A model generated the notes under the pieces. That model saw nothing but the letters and a program-made list of their open reading frames with translations, was not told the origin of the DNA and did no database searches. The position numbers and the translations under genes were made by a program. 64,000 bases of DNA from Oscillospiraceae bacterium (GTDB lineage: Bacteria; Bacillota; Clostridia; Oscillospirales; Ruminococcaceae): the NCBI GenBank assembly GCA_021202155.1, contig JAJQDP010000033.1:62001-126000 (forward strand), read 5' to 3'. Shown here in pieces: positions 52,434 through 62,993 of this stretch (position 1 is the first letter of the stretch; the number at the start of each line of letters is the position of its first letter).

Positions 52434-53606
52434 ATGAGAAGTTTATTCACTTCCGAATCAGTTACCGAGGGACATCCCGATAAAATCTGTGACCAGATTT
52501 CCGATGCCGTCCTCGATGAGTGCCTCAGGCAGGACTCCGACTCAAGGGTTGCCTGCGAAACTACATGCGCATCAAGCCTTGTAATGTGCGTGGGTGAGAT
52601 AACCACAAACGCCACAATTGACATTCAGAGTATCGCCCGTGGTGTTATCAGCGACATAGGCTACAACAAGCCGGAATACGGTTTCGACTCTGAGGGCTGT
52701 ACAATCTTAACATCAATCAGAAAGCAGTCTCCCGATATAGCGATGGGTGTCGACAACTCCCTTGAGGGAAGAGATAATGATGAAGTCGATATAGGCGCAG
52801 GCGACCAGGGCATGATGTTCGGCTATGCCTGTGACGAGACACCCGTCCTTATGCCAATGCCAATCTACTACGCCCATAAGCTCACCAGCAAGCTTGCAGA
52901 CTTAAGAAAGACTGGCGAGCTCCCGTATCTCAGACCAGACGGAAAGAGCCAGGTCACAGTTGAGTACGAGGATGGCAGACCGGTAAGAATCCACACCGTC
53001 GTCATCTCCACACAGCACGACCCGGATGTATCTCAGGAGCAGATTCACGCCGATATAATCGAAAAGTGCATAAAATCAGTAATCCCTGCGTCGCTCATGG
53101 ACGATAAAACCGTCTTCTATGTCAACCCGACCGGACGCTTTGTAATCGGCGGATCAGTCGGCGATAGCGGACTCACCGGCAGAAAGATAATCGTCGATAC
53201 CTATGGAGGCTACTCCCGCCACGGCGGAGGCTGTTTCAGTGGTAAAGACCCGACCAAGGTCGACCGCTCTGCGGCATATGCGGCAAGATACGCGGCAAAG
53301 AATGTCGTAGCGGCAGGATTGGCATCCAAGTGCGAAATCCAAATAGCCTACGCAATAGGCGTTGCGAAGCCGGTTTCTCTTTATGTCGATACATTCGGCA
53401 CAGGAAAAGTCAGCGATGATATACTTGCAAAGATAATCGGAGATGTATTCGATTTCCGTCCGTCGCACATAATCAGCGAGCTTGATTTGCGCAAGCCTAT
53501 CTATCGCAGTATTTCCGCCTATGGACATATGGGCAGAGAGGATCTGGAATTACCGTGGGAAAGAACCGACAAAAAAGAGGCACTCCTTCAGGCATTGAAG
53601 CAGTAG
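52434..53606 (+). CDS. metK: S-adenosylmethionine synthetase
   Basis: Makes SAM from methionine and ATP. 390 residues with [54 protein letters not shown] and [19 protein letters not shown], all standard. ATG 52434 follows AAAGGA and the riboswitch terminator. Its last 52 bp overlap the next gene in another frame. Confidence 0.97.
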   Translation: MRSLFTSESVTEGHPDKICDQISDAVLDECLRQDSDSRVACETTCASSLVMCVGEITTNATIDIQSIARGVISDIGYNKPEYGFDSEGCTILTSIRKQSPDIAMGVDNSLEGRDNDEVDIGAGDQGMMFGYACDETPVLMPMPIYYAHKLTSKLADLRKTGELPYLRPDGKSQVTVEYEDGRPVRIHTVVISTQHDPDVSQEQIHADIIEKCIKSVIPASLMDDKTVFYVNPTGRFVIGGSVGDSGLTGRKIIVDTYGGYSRHGGGCFSGKDPTKVDRSAAYAARYAAKNVVAAGLASKCEIQIAYAIGVAKPVSLYVDTFGTGKVSDDILAKIIGDVFDFRPSHIISELDLRKPIYRSISAYGHMGREDLELPWERTDKKEALLQALKQ

Positions 53607-53998
53607 ACCTCAGTGTAAATTCGCTGGAAGAGGACAAGTCCTTAAAGCTCAGGGAGAAGCTATACATAGCGGTAGCTGTTGTACTCATCATAGCCTTGGT
53701 CATCGGGATTTTCGCTGTGAGAACCCATAATTCCGGCACGTTCAGCGTCCTTATAGCAGACGAAATTGAGCTCTATGACCTCAGTATCATCAACTCCGCA
53801 ACAGTGGAGGATTTCATGGAGGTTAGCGGAATAGGCGAAGTGAGGGCAAATGCCATCGTAAACTTCCGCGAGTCAGTCGGCGGCTTCACCGACATAAACC
53901 AGATAACCTATATCGACGGAATATCCGACAAAATACTTGAGAGCATCATCGAGTATTTCTACGGCGAGGAAACGGTAAGCGAAGAAGCAGAAGAATAA
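53555..53998 (+). CDS. ComEA-like helix-hairpin-helix membrane protein
   Basis: 147 residues: a basic N-terminus, one transmembrane helix (about 35-54), a short extracellular SLBB-like strand ([13 protein letters not shown]), then a double helix-hairpin-helix ([38 protein letters not shown]). ComEA binds incoming DNA outside the membrane. The only usable start is GTG 53555, inside metK, 12 bases after GAGAGGA, so translation is probably coupled. comEC is not in the window. Confidence 0.8.
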   Translation: MGKNRQKRGTPSGIEAVDLSVNSLEEDKSLKLREKLYIAVAVVLIIALVIGIFAVRTHNSGTFSVLIADEIELYDLSIINSATVEDFMEVSGIGEVRANAIVNFRESVGGFTDINQITYIDGISDKILESIIEYFYGEETVSEEAEE

Positions 53999-54008
53999 AG
54001 GCATAACA

Positions 54009-54043
54009 AAAATCGCTCTTTCAGAAAATGAAAGGGCGATTTT
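54009..54043. terminator. bidirectional terminator between comEA-like gene and tRNA-Thr
   Basis: A 14-bp stem, AAAATCGCTCTTTC (54009-54022) with GAAAGGGCGATTTT (54030-54043). The minus strand continues with a T-rich run (TTTTTG), ending the tRNA transcript; the plus side has TTTT in the stem. Confidence 0.75.
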
Positions 54044-54075
54044 GCAATGCTTAGGAGACTCTTCAAGATAAAAAG

Positions 54076-54151
<76 letters not shown>

Positions 54152-54257
54152 ACCATCCGACACGATTCATCCGTGCCACGATTTGATATTATAGACCATT
54201 CGAGTCGGTTTGTCAAGAGCTTTTTTGAAATTTTTTTGAGAATCGGGATATTAACTT

Positions 54258-55541
54258 TTACTCCTCACCTGAAGCGTCTTTTTCATCGCCTACAGCTTCG
54301 CTTTCCGTGACCTTATTCTCAGAAGCCTCCACAGCCGGAATAATAGTGCTGTCTGAGCCTATTTTCACCCCTGCCATCGAGTAATAGGAGGTTTCCGTCG
54401 GCATATTTTTTCTTGTGAGGTTTCTTTTCACGATAGCGGAGAGAATGTCGAATACGACTGCAAAGAGTGGTACTCCGATAATCATTCCGACGATTCCGAA
54501 GAGATTTCCGCATACTATGATAGAAATCAGAACCCAGAAGGATGAAATTCCGATCCTGTTGCCTAAAATCTTTGGACCGATGATGTTGCCGTCAATCTGC
54601 TGGAGAACGAGGATGAATATCACGAACCAGATGACCTTTCGAGGCTCAGCAATGAGAACTAATATTGCCGAGGGAATGGCTCCAATAAACGGACCAAATA
54701 TCGGGATGATGTTCGTGATTCCTACTATGATGGATATAATCATGCCATAAGGCATCTGGAGTATAAGCATTCCAACCGCGCAAAGGCAACCCATTATGAT
54801 GGAATCCAAAATCTTTCCGTAGATGAACCCTAAGAGTGCGTGATTGGTGCTCGAAGTAAATGTAAATATCGGATGATAGATTCTTTCGGGGAAGAGCGCG
54901 ACGATGAGCTTCTTTGCCTGCATCTGGAGAAGTTCTTTACTCGCCATGAAGTAAATCGCTACAAAGAAACCTATGATAAAGTTCAGGACTGAGTTTGCAA
55001 AGCTGAGAAGGCTCGTGAGCATAGTAGACAACTGAGAAGCAAGATTTGACAGCAGAGAGCTCAGATAAGTCGTCAGGTTTTCAAGTTCACTGTTGACGGC
55101 TGATGCAATACTCGGATAGTCGTCCAGGAGCTTAGTAAGCCAGGTTTCAACAGCCGGGTAGACTTCGTTTACAAGACCGTCGTATATTCCGGGAATACTC
55201 GTTATAATCTGCGGGATAACCGCCATTATGACAAGCGTGATAACCGCAATTATGATAATAGAGGCGACCGCAATTCCTATGGCTCTCGATGTCTTAGGGT
55301 GAGGTTTCTTATGGAAGATAGTTTTCCCAAGGATAATCTCCGTCCTCTTTACCATAGAATTCATGATGAATGCGATGACGAGCCCCCATATCACCGGCTC
55401 AAGGACGTTAAGAATATTTCCGAAAAATGAGCTCACCGTGTCCCACTGGAACAGGAACAGCACCACCAATAGCACAACCGTAATGAAGGCGAAGCAGTAG
55501 CCGAATATCTTGTTATATCGTTTGTTGTCAAAGAATCTCAA
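54258..55541 (-). CDS. AI-2E family transporter (PerM-like permease)
   Basis: About 427 residues, seven to eight transmembrane helices. The family core is visible: GLVIAFIMNSMV, an amphipathic periplasmic region (about 130-190), FIGFFVAIYFMASKELL-like helix, GFIYGKILDSIIMG and IVGITNIIPIFGPFIGAIP, then IDGNIIGPKILGNRIG. The start is TTG 55541, seven bases after GGAGG; the upstream ATG 55559 precedes that site. The family includes exporters and ion antiporters; the substrate is unknown. A ~55-residue cytoplasmic tail is acidic. Confidence 0.88.
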   Translation of the reverse strand: MRFFDNKRYNKIFGYCFAFITVVLLVVLFLFQWDTVSSFFGNILNVLEPVIWGLVIAFIMNSMVKRTEIILGKTIFHKKPHPKTSRAIGIAVASIIIIAVITLVIMAVIPQIITSIPGIYDGLVNEVYPAVETWLTKLLDDYPSIASAVNSELENLTTYLSSLLSNLASQLSTMLTSLLSFANSVLNFIIGFFVAIYFMASKELLQMQAKKLIVALFPERIYHPIFTFTSSTNHALLGFIYGKILDSIIMGCLCAVGMLILQMPYGMIISIIVGITNIIPIFGPFIGAIPSAILVLIAEPRKVIWFVIFILVLQQIDGNIIGPKILGNRIGISSFWVLISIIVCGNLFGIVGMIIGVPLFAVVFDILSAIVKRNLTRKNMPTETSYYSMAGVKIGSDSTIIPAVEASENKVTESEAVGDEKDASGEE

Positions 55542-55755
55542 ATTAATTCCTCCAGGCATTCAGGATTACATATTTTTCGCTGAAAATTGCTGAGAAACTC
55601 AGCTCTTAACTAAGTATAAACCATAATGGGGTGAAAAGTCTATACCCAAAAGTGAAATTTTTAGAAAAAGATAAAAATCGTCTTCCCGGTATTTTCTTTT
55701 TCAGGAGTTTGTGGTATACTTAACAGGTGCAGATTTTGAACACGGAGGAAAGAAA

Positions 55756-58122
55756 GTGGCAGACAATTTTATCAGAAGTGACTTCTGTGAGCTTAAAAGA
55801 AAGGCTCTCACAAAATATTTTTCGCACCTTAACGACATGCAAAGGGAAGCAGTCTTCACGGTCGACGGTCCTGTCCTGATTTTAGCGGGAGCCGGAAGCG
55901 GAAAGACGACAGTACTCGTCAATCGCGTCGCCAACATGATTTATTTCGGCAACGCATATCATGATACCTACAGATATTCGGGAGTAACTCCCGACGATGA
56001 GAAGTTCCTTCAGGATTTCGCCGACGGCAAGACTGACGACAGTGAACGCTTAAGAACTATCACAGCCGTCAACTGCGTCAACCCCTGGAACATCTTGGCG
56101 ATAACCTTTACAAACAAAGCGGCAGGGGAGCTCAAGGAAAGACTTCACCAGATGTTAGGCTCAGTCGCTGACGGCATAACAGCCGCAACCTTCCATTCAG
56201 CTTGCGTGAGAATCCTAAGAAGAGAGATTGACAAGCTTGGCTATTCAAGTAGCTTCACAATCTACGACACCGACGACAGCCAGAGAGTGATAAAAGGAGT
56301 CCTTCAGGACTATAATATCTCAGATAAGAGATTCCCGCCGAAGGAGATTATGCGCGAGATTTCCTCCTCCAAGGAGTCTCAGGTCGACGAAAACGAGTAT
56401 GCAAAGCTCTCTGTGGGCGACTATCGCAAGCAGACAATAGCGAAGGTCTATTCCGAGTACCAGCACAGGCTTAGAACCGCAAACGCCCTCGACTTTGACG
56501 ACATAATACTTCTCACAGTCAGGCTTTTCGAGGACTTCCCGGACGTCCTGGAGCACTATCAGAATCTCTATAAATACATACTTGTCGATGAGTACCAGGA
56601 CACCAACATGGTGCAGTACCGCCTTATATCAATGCTCAGCGCGAAGAGAAAGAACCTCTGCGTAGTCGGAGACGATGACCAGTCAATCTACAAATTCAGA
56701 GGTGCTACAATCGAGAATATCCTCTCGTTCGAGCACCAGTACGAAAACGCAAAGGTCATCCGACTTGAGCAGAACTACCGTTCAACACAGAATATTCTGA
56801 CATGTGCAAACGAGGTCATCAGGCACAACCGCAGTCGTAAGGGCAAGAAGCTCTGGACATCCGCCGGCGACGGGGAAAAGGTTACAGTCTACAGCGCGTC
56901 AACCGAATCGAGCGAGTCAAAATACGTCGCCGAGACAGTCTTAGGCTACATCAAGGACGGCGGCAAATATTCCGATAACGCAGTCCTGTATCGCATGAAC
57001 GCGCAGTCAAACTCGATTGAGAACACCTTCATGCGGAGCGGAATCCCCTATAAGGTCATCGGTGGGCTCAAGTTCTTTGACAGAAAGGAAGTCAAGGACA
57101 TCGTCGCCTACCTCTCAGTCCTCAATAACGAGAACGATTTATTCCGGCTCAAGCGCATCATCAACGAGCCAAAGCGAGGCATAGGAGCGGCAACGGTCGA
57201 CGCCCTCGAAAGCATTTCAAGAGACTTAGGCGAATCGCCGCTTCAGGTCATGAGAATGGCTAAAGATTACCCGATACTCTCCCGTTCAGCTCCGAAGCTT
57301 ATGAGCTTAGCCAACATGTTTGACGAGCTGAGGGAACATGCTGACCTGATCCCTCTACCTGACCTCTTGGACGAACTGATGAGCCAATCCGGCTATCAGG
57401 CTTTCCTTGAAACCCAGGGCGACGAGGGCATAACCCGTCTTGAAAACATCAACGAGCTCAAATCCACGATGGTGAACTATATCGATGAAGCAGAAGAGCC
57501 GTCTCTGTCGGGGTTCCTTGAGGACGTTGCCCTCATCTCCGATATTGACTCGATGGACTCCTCCGACAGCGTAACGCTTATGACCGTTCACTCCGCCAAG
57601 GGACTCGAATTCAACAACGTATTTGTAGTCGGAATGGAGGAGAACATCTTCCCGAGCTCCCGTAGTATGGACTCAGAGGAGGACGTGGAGGAGGAGAGAA
57701 GACTTGCGTATGTGGCAATAACCAGAGCACGTAAGCATCTGAGCCTCAGTCACGCCCGCCAACGCCTACTGTTTGGTTCAACCAACTTCAACCGTCCGTC
57801 AAGGTTTTTGAGTGAGCTTCCCGATAGTGCGATCGAGAAGCAGTCTGAGAGAACCCCAGACGACTACCGGAGGAGAACTGTTCCGCAGAGCCGCGCTTCA
57901 ACTGCTCCGTCGTATCTACAGCAAGCCACAAAGAAGCCCCAGACTCCAAAGCCTGCGGGAATCGACTTCTCCGTAGGAGAGCGAGTCCACCACAACGTTT
58001 TCGGCGACGGAACTGTTTTAAAGGTTACCAAGATGTCAAACGACAGCCTCCTTGAGGTTGCATTCGACACAGTCGGCACAAAGAAGATAATGGCGGCATT
58101 CGCCAAAATAACCAAGTTATAA
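55756..58122 (+). CDS. pcrA: ATP-dependent DNA helicase PcrA/UvrD
   Basis: 3'-5' SF1A helicase for repair and replication fork clearance. About 788 residues: Q-motif LNDMQREAVF, Walker A LAGAGSGKTTVLVNRV (about 43), LVDEYQDTN, GDDDQSIYKFRGA, TVHSAKGLEF and YVAITRARKHL; a C-terminal Tudor-like domain (VGERVHHNVFGDGTVLKV). The stretch after Walker A (about 60-105) is longer than usual. The start is GTG 55756 after GGAGG; the upstream in-frame start precedes that site. Confidence 0.94.
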   Translation: MADNFIRSDFCELKRKALTKYFSHLNDMQREAVFTVDGPVLILAGAGSGKTTVLVNRVANMIYFGNAYHDTYRYSGVTPDDEKFLQDFADGKTDDSERLRTITAVNCVNPWNILAITFTNKAAGELKERLHQMLGSVADGITAATFHSACVRILRREIDKLGYSSSFTIYDTDDSQRVIKGVLQDYNISDKRFPPKEIMREISSSKESQVDENEYAKLSVGDYRKQTIAKVYSEYQHRLRTANALDFDDIILLTVRLFEDFPDVLEHYQNLYKYILVDEYQDTNMVQYRLISMLSAKRKNLCVVGDDDQSIYKFRGATIENILSFEHQYENAKVIRLEQNYRSTQNILTCANEVIRHNRSRKGKKLWTSAGDGEKVTVYSASTESSESKYVAETVLGYIKDGGKYSDNAVLYRMNAQSNSIENTFMRSGIPYKVIGGLKFFDRKEVKDIVAYLSVLNNENDLFRLKRIINEPKRGIGAATVDALESISRDLGESPLQVMRMAKDYPILSRSAPKLMSLANMFDELREHADLIPLPDLLDELMSQSGYQAFLETQGDEGITRLENINELKSTMVNYIDEAEEPSLSGFLEDVALISDIDSMDSSDSVTLMTVHSAKGLEFNNVFVVGMEENIFPSSRSMDSEEDVEEERRLAYVAITRARKHLSLSHARQRLLFGSTNFNRPSRFLSELPDSAIEKQSERTPDDYRRRTVPQSRASTAPSYLQQATKKPQTPKPAGIDFSVGERVHHNVFGDGTVLKVTKMSNDSLLEVAFDTVGTKKIMAAFAKITKL

Positions 58123-58150
58123 ACTTGAAGCTATAAAGAGATGAAATACA

Positions 58151-58747
58151 ATGGCATATACATATGATGATTACCTGACAGAAGACATGCTGAGCCTCCA
58201 CGACGAAATGGCGGTAAAGATTCTCATCTGCTACTTCTTAAGACAGATTAACCGCCCGATTACTCCCACTCAGCTTGCCGAGATAGCCACCTCCGACGGC
58301 ATAGTGAACTACTTCACCTATTCGTCGGTGGTTGAGAGTATGCTCGAAAGCGGAATGCTCACCCTCAGGCAGGATGGAGACGAGGAGTACTACGTCCTCT
58401 CAGAAGCGGCAAGAGCCGGAGCAGACAGCTTCAAACAGCAGGTACCGCAGAGATTCCGCAACAAGATACTCTCGGCAGGGCTCAAATTCTTCGCCAGACT
58501 CAAGAACGAAAACGATGTGAAAATATCGATCTCCGAACAGGATAAAGGCTACCTCGTCGGCGTCACCTGCACCGATATGGGCATTGTTCTGATGGATTTG
58601 AAGATTTATGCCCCTGACGAGGAGCAGGCAAAGCTCCTTGCCGACAAAATCAGGCTGAACCCGACCGATTTCTATGCGAAAGTTATAGATTTCGCAACCG
58701 AAAACGAGGAATACCAGCCGGAAGTAAAGGAGGTCGACGACCTTTGA
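58151..58747 (+). CDS. DUF4364 family protein
   Basis: 198 residues. The N-terminal half is a winged-helix-like fold (AVKILICYFLRQINRPITPTQ...VNYFTYSSVVESMLESGML), the C-terminal half a mixed alpha/beta domain. This matches the DUF4364 family of Clostridia, which is uncharacterised; a transcription-regulator role has been guessed from the fold. Its stop overlaps the TTG of yfbR. Confidence 0.8.
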   Translation: MAYTYDDYLTEDMLSLHDEMAVKILICYFLRQINRPITPTQLAEIATSDGIVNYFTYSSVVESMLESGMLTLRQDGDEEYYVLSEAARAGADSFKQQVPQRFRNKILSAGLKFFARLKNENDVKISISEQDKGYLVGVTCTDMGIVLMDLKIYAPDEEQAKLLADKIRLNPTDFYAKVIDFATENEEYQPEVKEVDDL

Positions 58748-59331
58748 GCAAAACTGAGAACAACAGCTTCTTCGCACTCACATCCCGAATGAAGTACATA
58801 AACCGCTGGGGACTCATGCGCAACACCCGCAACGAAAATATCGCCGAGCACTCCTTGGACACCGCAATCATAGCGCACCTTCTGTGCGTTCTCCGGAACG
58901 ACCGCTTTGGCGGAAGCGTTGACCCTGACCGTGCGGCAGTTTTAGCCATCTTCCACGACACGACAGAAATTATAACCGGCGACCTTCCGACGCCTGTCAA
59001 GTACCTTAATCCCGAGATAAGAACCGCCTATAAGGACGTTGAAGCCGCGGCAGTTGAAAAGCTTCTTGGCTGTATTCCGGAGGACATCAGGGAAGAGTAT
59101 GACGGCATATTCAAGTGCGAGGACAAAGAGCTCCTTAAGCTCGTCAAAGCCGCCGACAAGATTTCAGCACTGATAAAGTGCATCGAGGAGAGAAAGTCCG
59201 GAAACCGCGATTTCGAGGAAGCAGAACGGCAGACCTACGACTCCATCAGGGCTATGGGAATTCCCGAGGCTGATATGTTCCTTGACGAATTCCTCCCCGC
59301 ATACGAGCTTACTCTTGACGAGCAGGCATAA
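58744..59331 (+). CDS. yfbR: 5'-deoxynucleotidase YfbR-like HD hydrolase
   Basis: 195 residues. Dephosphorylates deoxynucleoside monophosphates. The YfbR signature is complete: SRMKYINRWGLMRNTRNEN, EHSLDTAIIAHLL, and the HD pair in LAIFHDTTEIITGDLPTPVKY. The TTG start overlaps the upstream stop and follows AAAGGAGG. Confidence 0.92.
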   Translation: MSKTENNSFFALTSRMKYINRWGLMRNTRNENIAEHSLDTAIIAHLLCVLRNDRFGGSVDPDRAAVLAIFHDTTEIITGDLPTPVKYLNPEIRTAYKDVEAAAVEKLLGCIPEDIREEYDGIFKCEDKELLKLVKAADKISALIKCIEERKSGNRDFEEAERQTYDSIRAMGIPEADMFLDEFLPAYELTLDEQA

Positions 59332-59352
59332 CCGTCACAAAGGGTGATTTTA

Positions 59353-60519
59353 TTGCTTAAGAAGCTTTTTATCAGGGACTATCAAAATACCTCCGATCCC
59401 GAAGTCAGGATAAGATACGGCACTGTAGCCGGAGTTTTCGGACTGCTGACAAACGTAGTCCTCTTCCTCTTCAAGCTTTTGGTAGGACTGATGTCGCACA
59501 GTATCACCGTCATCGCCGACGCCGTCAACAACCTGTCCGACGCATGTTCGTCGATACTCACGATGATAGGCTTCAAGCTTTCAAGCCGCCCTGCGGATAA
59601 GGACCATCCCTACGGTCACGCAAGATACGAGGAGATAACCGCCCTCATCGTGGCACTATTGGTTCTCTGCGTCGGTGTCCTATTCGCGAAAAGCTCTATT
59701 GATAAGATAATCACGCCAAGTGATCTCGAAATCAGCGTCGTAACCTATGTCGTCCTGATAGCCGCAGTAGCCGTCAAGCTCTGGCAGTACTTCACATATC
59801 TTGACTTCTCGAAAGCCATCGACTCGGACGCACTGAAAGCTGATGCAGTCGATTCAAGAAACGACATCATCACCACATCATCCGTAATCTTAAGCATGGC
59901 AGTCATGCAGATTTTTGAGGTCAATCTTGACGGCTGGTTCGGACTCATAATCTCGGTATTCGTGATAATCTCAGCCGTGAGAACCCTTTCAGAGGTCATA
60001 AGCCCGATGCTCGGCGAGCATCCTGACGAAAAGCTGGTTAAATCCATCTATTCGCTTGTCCGGGGCAGGGAAAATGTCGTCGGTTATCACGACCTCATCA
60101 TCCACAGCTACGGGGCAGGGAAGTGCTATGCCTCCCTCCACGTCGAGGTAGACGCCTCGCAGGATATTTTCCACCTCCACGATATGATAGACACAATCGA
60201 GCGTGAGGCTCATGAAAAGCTTGGAATCCTCCTCACCATCCACATGGACCCGGTCGACATGCACGACCCGCACAGAGCCAAGCTTCACGACATAACCGTT
60301 GAAGCCCTCAGGGACGAATTCGGAAGTGACCTTGGAATCCACGATTTCAGAATCGTCGCAGGTCCGACGCACACCAACATTTTATTTGACATTGTAGAGC
60401 CGTTCGGAGAACACTATGACATATCCCGCATCGAAACCCTTTTGACCGAGAAGTATCTTGAGGCGCATGACCCCACACAATACTACTTTGTCATCAACGT
60501 TGATAAGAAGATGGACTGA
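59353..60519 (+). CDS. cation diffusion facilitator family transporter
   Basis: About 388 residues. Divalent-metal/proton antiporter in the membrane. Six transmembrane helices with metal-site motifs HSITVIADAVNNLSDACSS (helix II) and DSRNDIITTSSVI (helix V), plus HPYGHARYE at the start of helix III, and a C-terminal cytoplasmic ferredoxin-like domain. A further ~80 residues extend the C-terminus. TTG 59353 is preferred over GTG 59344, which lies in the ribosome binding site. Metal unknown (Zn, Fe or Mn). Confidence 0.9.
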   Translation: MLKKLFIRDYQNTSDPEVRIRYGTVAGVFGLLTNVVLFLFKLLVGLMSHSITVIADAVNNLSDACSSILTMIGFKLSSRPADKDHPYGHARYEEITALIVALLVLCVGVLFAKSSIDKIITPSDLEISVVTYVVLIAAVAVKLWQYFTYLDFSKAIDSDALKADAVDSRNDIITTSSVILSMAVMQIFEVNLDGWFGLIISVFVIISAVRTLSEVISPMLGEHPDEKLVKSIYSLVRGRENVVGYHDLIIHSYGAGKCYASLHVEVDASQDIFHLHDMIDTIEREAHEKLGILLTIHMDPVDMHDPHRAKLHDITVEALRDEFGSDLGIHDFRIVAGPTHTNILFDIVEPFGEHYDISRIETLLTEKYLEAHDPTQYYFVINVDKKMD

Positions 60520-61658
60520 TGAAAAAATCTAAGCTCAAAAAATCCGACATCGCACTCATAGTCGTTTTCGTCCTGGCGATTTTATTTAACGTAATCGCCC
60601 GGCTGTCGACCACTATCTCCGACTTCTATGTGCAGAAAATCTACCCTGTATTATCTACCCCGTTCATCTGGCTCTCGGGACTTTTCCCGTTCTCGGTGGG
60701 CGAGGTTATGATAGTCTTAGCTGTGCTCCTGGTCGTCATCGGACTCCCGGCGTTTATTATCTTCATGATAGTGAAGCGAAAAGATAAGAAGCTCACTTCA
60801 AAAGTGAGCCGCTTCTCCCTCAGGTTCATCGCCTGGATAGTGGCGTATGTCCTCATGACAGAGACGCTCAACTGCTTCATAATGTATCAGTGCACTCCGT
60901 TTTCTGAGAGATATTTTGAAGAGACCGAGCACACCGAAGAGCTCCTGATAGAGACAATTGGCGCAGTAGCCGACGGTCTTGCAGAGCTCTATACAGAGTT
61001 TGACAGGGGAGACGACGGCTACATAGTCCTTGATGACAACTACATAGACGAGTGCAAGGAAGCCCTCACAGCGATTTCTGAGGACTATTCCCAGCTTTCC
61101 GGCTACTACCCGAATCCAAAGGGCATCTTCTTCTCCTACTTCATGTCACAGGAAAGCATTATCGGCTTATATATCCCGTTCGCTTTTGAAGCTACATATA
61201 ACCGCGACACCCAGGACATCTCGAAACCCGCAACCATCTGCCACGAGCTTGCCCACCTGAAGGGCATAATCCAGGAGGACGAAGCAAGCTTTGTCGCTAT
61301 GGTCGCCTGCTTCAGTTCCGATTGCGCCGCCGTCCGCTATAGCGGGCTTCTGGACGCGTTCTACTATCTTTACTCCGACGCAAGCGAGCTAATCGGCACT
61401 TCCTATGAAGATGCTCTGAGAGAGGCAATTGCCAACGTCCCATCAGAGGTCTGGGACTACGACCTTTACTCCTTCAAATCCAACTATTGGGAGGAAAACG
61501 AGGACAAGGAAATAATCCCGACCGAAACGGTACAAGCCGTCTCGGAAGCCCTGACAGACGCGAACCTCAAATTCAATGAGGTTGAAGAGGGAATAGAGAT
61601 ATATTACGAAGTTACCAAGCTCCTAATGGATTACTACGCCTCAGGAGGCACTATTTAA
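60519..61658 (+). CDS. DUF3810 family membrane protein with HExxH motif
   Basis: 379 residues. Three N-terminal transmembrane helices, then an extracellular domain containing CHELAHLKGIIQEDEASF: the HELAH zinc motif plus a downstream Glu (EDE) typical of gluzincin-like proteases. Family DUF3810, function unknown, perhaps a membrane-anchored peptidase. It overlaps the CDF gene by one base and is probably co-transcribed with it. Confidence 0.82.
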   Translation: MKKSKLKKSDIALIVVFVLAILFNVIARLSTTISDFYVQKIYPVLSTPFIWLSGLFPFSVGEVMIVLAVLLVVIGLPAFIIFMIVKRKDKKLTSKVSRFSLRFIAWIVAYVLMTETLNCFIMYQCTPFSERYFEETEHTEELLIETIGAVADGLAELYTEFDRGDDGYIVLDDNYIDECKEALTAISEDYSQLSGYYPNPKGIFFSYFMSQESIIGLYIPFAFEATYNRDTQDISKPATICHELAHLKGIIQEDEASFVAMVACFSSDCAAVRYSGLLDAFYYLYSDASELIGTSYEDALREAIANVPSEVWDYDLYSFKSNYWEENEDKEIIPTETVQAVSEALTDANLKFNEVEEGIEIYYEVTKLLMDYYASGGTI

Positions 61659-61720
61659 CCTGTTTCTCAGCGGTTCATTTACCCGCTTTGAAAATAATCT
61701 CTTTCAGGGAGGAACATTAA

Positions 61721-62950
61721 ATGAAAATGAAGCAACTTCTTTCCGCTTTGCTTGCCTTCGCAGTTCTGTTTTCTGTGATGACGGCATGTGGAAACACCTC
61801 GACGGACGAGCTCAGTTCCGGCGAAGGAACAGCCTCAGGTGAGACCGCCGGTGACGACACCGCAACGTACGTCAACCGCGACAATGTCTACGCCTACGAC
61901 GAGGAAGCACCATCACTCTATGAAGCCTTTTCTCAGTGGTTCAAGGTAGGAACAGCCATGAACCCGAGCGACTTAGTGGAGGGCACAGAGGAATTTGAAA
62001 TTCTCGTCAAACAGTATAACATCTTCACTTTGGAAAACGGTTCAAAGCCGGACGCCATGCACCCGTCGGAGGATGTCTACAATTTTACCCAGCTTGAGCA
62101 ACTGGTTGAGTTCGCCAACGAGTATGACAAATCTGTCCGCGGTCACACCCTCGTCTGGCACTCCCAGTGTCCCGACTGGTTCTTTTATGATGACGACGGC
62201 AACACTGTTTCAGCAGATGTTCTCGTCGAACGCCTCATCGAGCATGTCACCACGATAGTAAGTCACTTTAAAGGCGAGGTTGACGTGTGGGACGTTGTCA
62301 ATGAAGTTTTGGGCGACTCAGGCGGACTCCGCGACTCAATGTGGTATCAGATTATCGGCGACTATGACGGCGACGGTGACAGCTACGACTACATCGAAAT
62401 CGCCTTCACTGCCGCTCACGAAGCCGACCCTGACGCCCGTCTCATCATCAACGACTACAGCCTTGAATCCTCCGAGTCAAAAGCCATCACTATGTATATG
62501 ATGGTAAAGAGTATGCTTGAAGAGGGAATTCCGATTGACGGAATCGGTCTTCAGATGCACGTTGATTACACTGTAGACGTCGATACAGTCAGGAGCAATA
62601 TCGAAATTCTCCTGAAGCTAAGAAATATCGACCCTGACTTTGTCATTGAAATCACCGAGCTCGACATGTCCTGCTTCACCTGGAGCGACACCTCAACTGA
62701 GGTTGAACTTACAGATGAATTTGTAGAGCAGTTTGACACGAAGTACACCGAGCTTTTTGAACTGTTCATTGAGCTTGCGGAAGAGGGCACACTTGATTCA
62801 GTAGTCTTCTGGGGCTATAACGACGGCGCAACCTGGCTCAATAGCTACCCCGTCTCCGGCAGAACCAACCACCCACTTCTGATTGACAGCGACTATAAAC
62901 TCAAATCCGCCTACTGGAGTCTTATTGACTTAGCGGAGTCAAAGTCCTGA
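61721..62950 (+). CDS. GH10 endo-1,4-beta-xylanase lipoprotein
   Basis: 409 residues. A lipoprotein signal (LLSALLAFAVLFSVMTAC, Cys about 22) anchors it outside. The GH10 barrel shows VRGHTLVWHSQCPDWFF, the acid/base Glu in VWDVVNEVLGD (about 193), GLQMHVDY and the nucleophile Glu in IEITELDMS (about 310), with GYNDGATW near the end. No carbohydrate-binding module is seen. It presumably digests xylan at the cell surface. The start follows CAGGGAGG. Confidence 0.94.
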   Translation: MKMKQLLSALLAFAVLFSVMTACGNTSTDELSSGEGTASGETAGDDTATYVNRDNVYAYDEEAPSLYEAFSQWFKVGTAMNPSDLVEGTEEFEILVKQYNIFTLENGSKPDAMHPSEDVYNFTQLEQLVEFANEYDKSVRGHTLVWHSQCPDWFFYDDDGNTVSADVLVERLIEHVTTIVSHFKGEVDVWDVVNEVLGDSGGLRDSMWYQIIGDYDGDGDSYDYIEIAFTAAHEADPDARLIINDYSLESSESKAITMYMMVKSMLEEGIPIDGIGLQMHVDYTVDVDTVRSNIEILLKLRNIDPDFVIEITELDMSCFTWSDTSTEVELTDEFVEQFDTKYTELFELFIELAEEGTLDSVVFWGYNDGATWLNSYPVSGRTNHPLLIDSDYKLKSAYWSLIDLAESKS

Positions 62951-62953
62951 CAT

Positions 62954-62983
62954 AAAAAACGACCCGGCATCATCCGCCGGGTC
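62954..62983 (-). terminator. intrinsic terminator of the 62994-63185 gene
   Basis: GACCCGGC/GCCGGGTC stem (62961-62983). The minus strand continues GTTTTTT, so it ends the minus gene; it may also stop the convergent xylanase transcript less well. Confidence 0.8.
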
Positions 62984-62993
62984 AATTCGTTAT

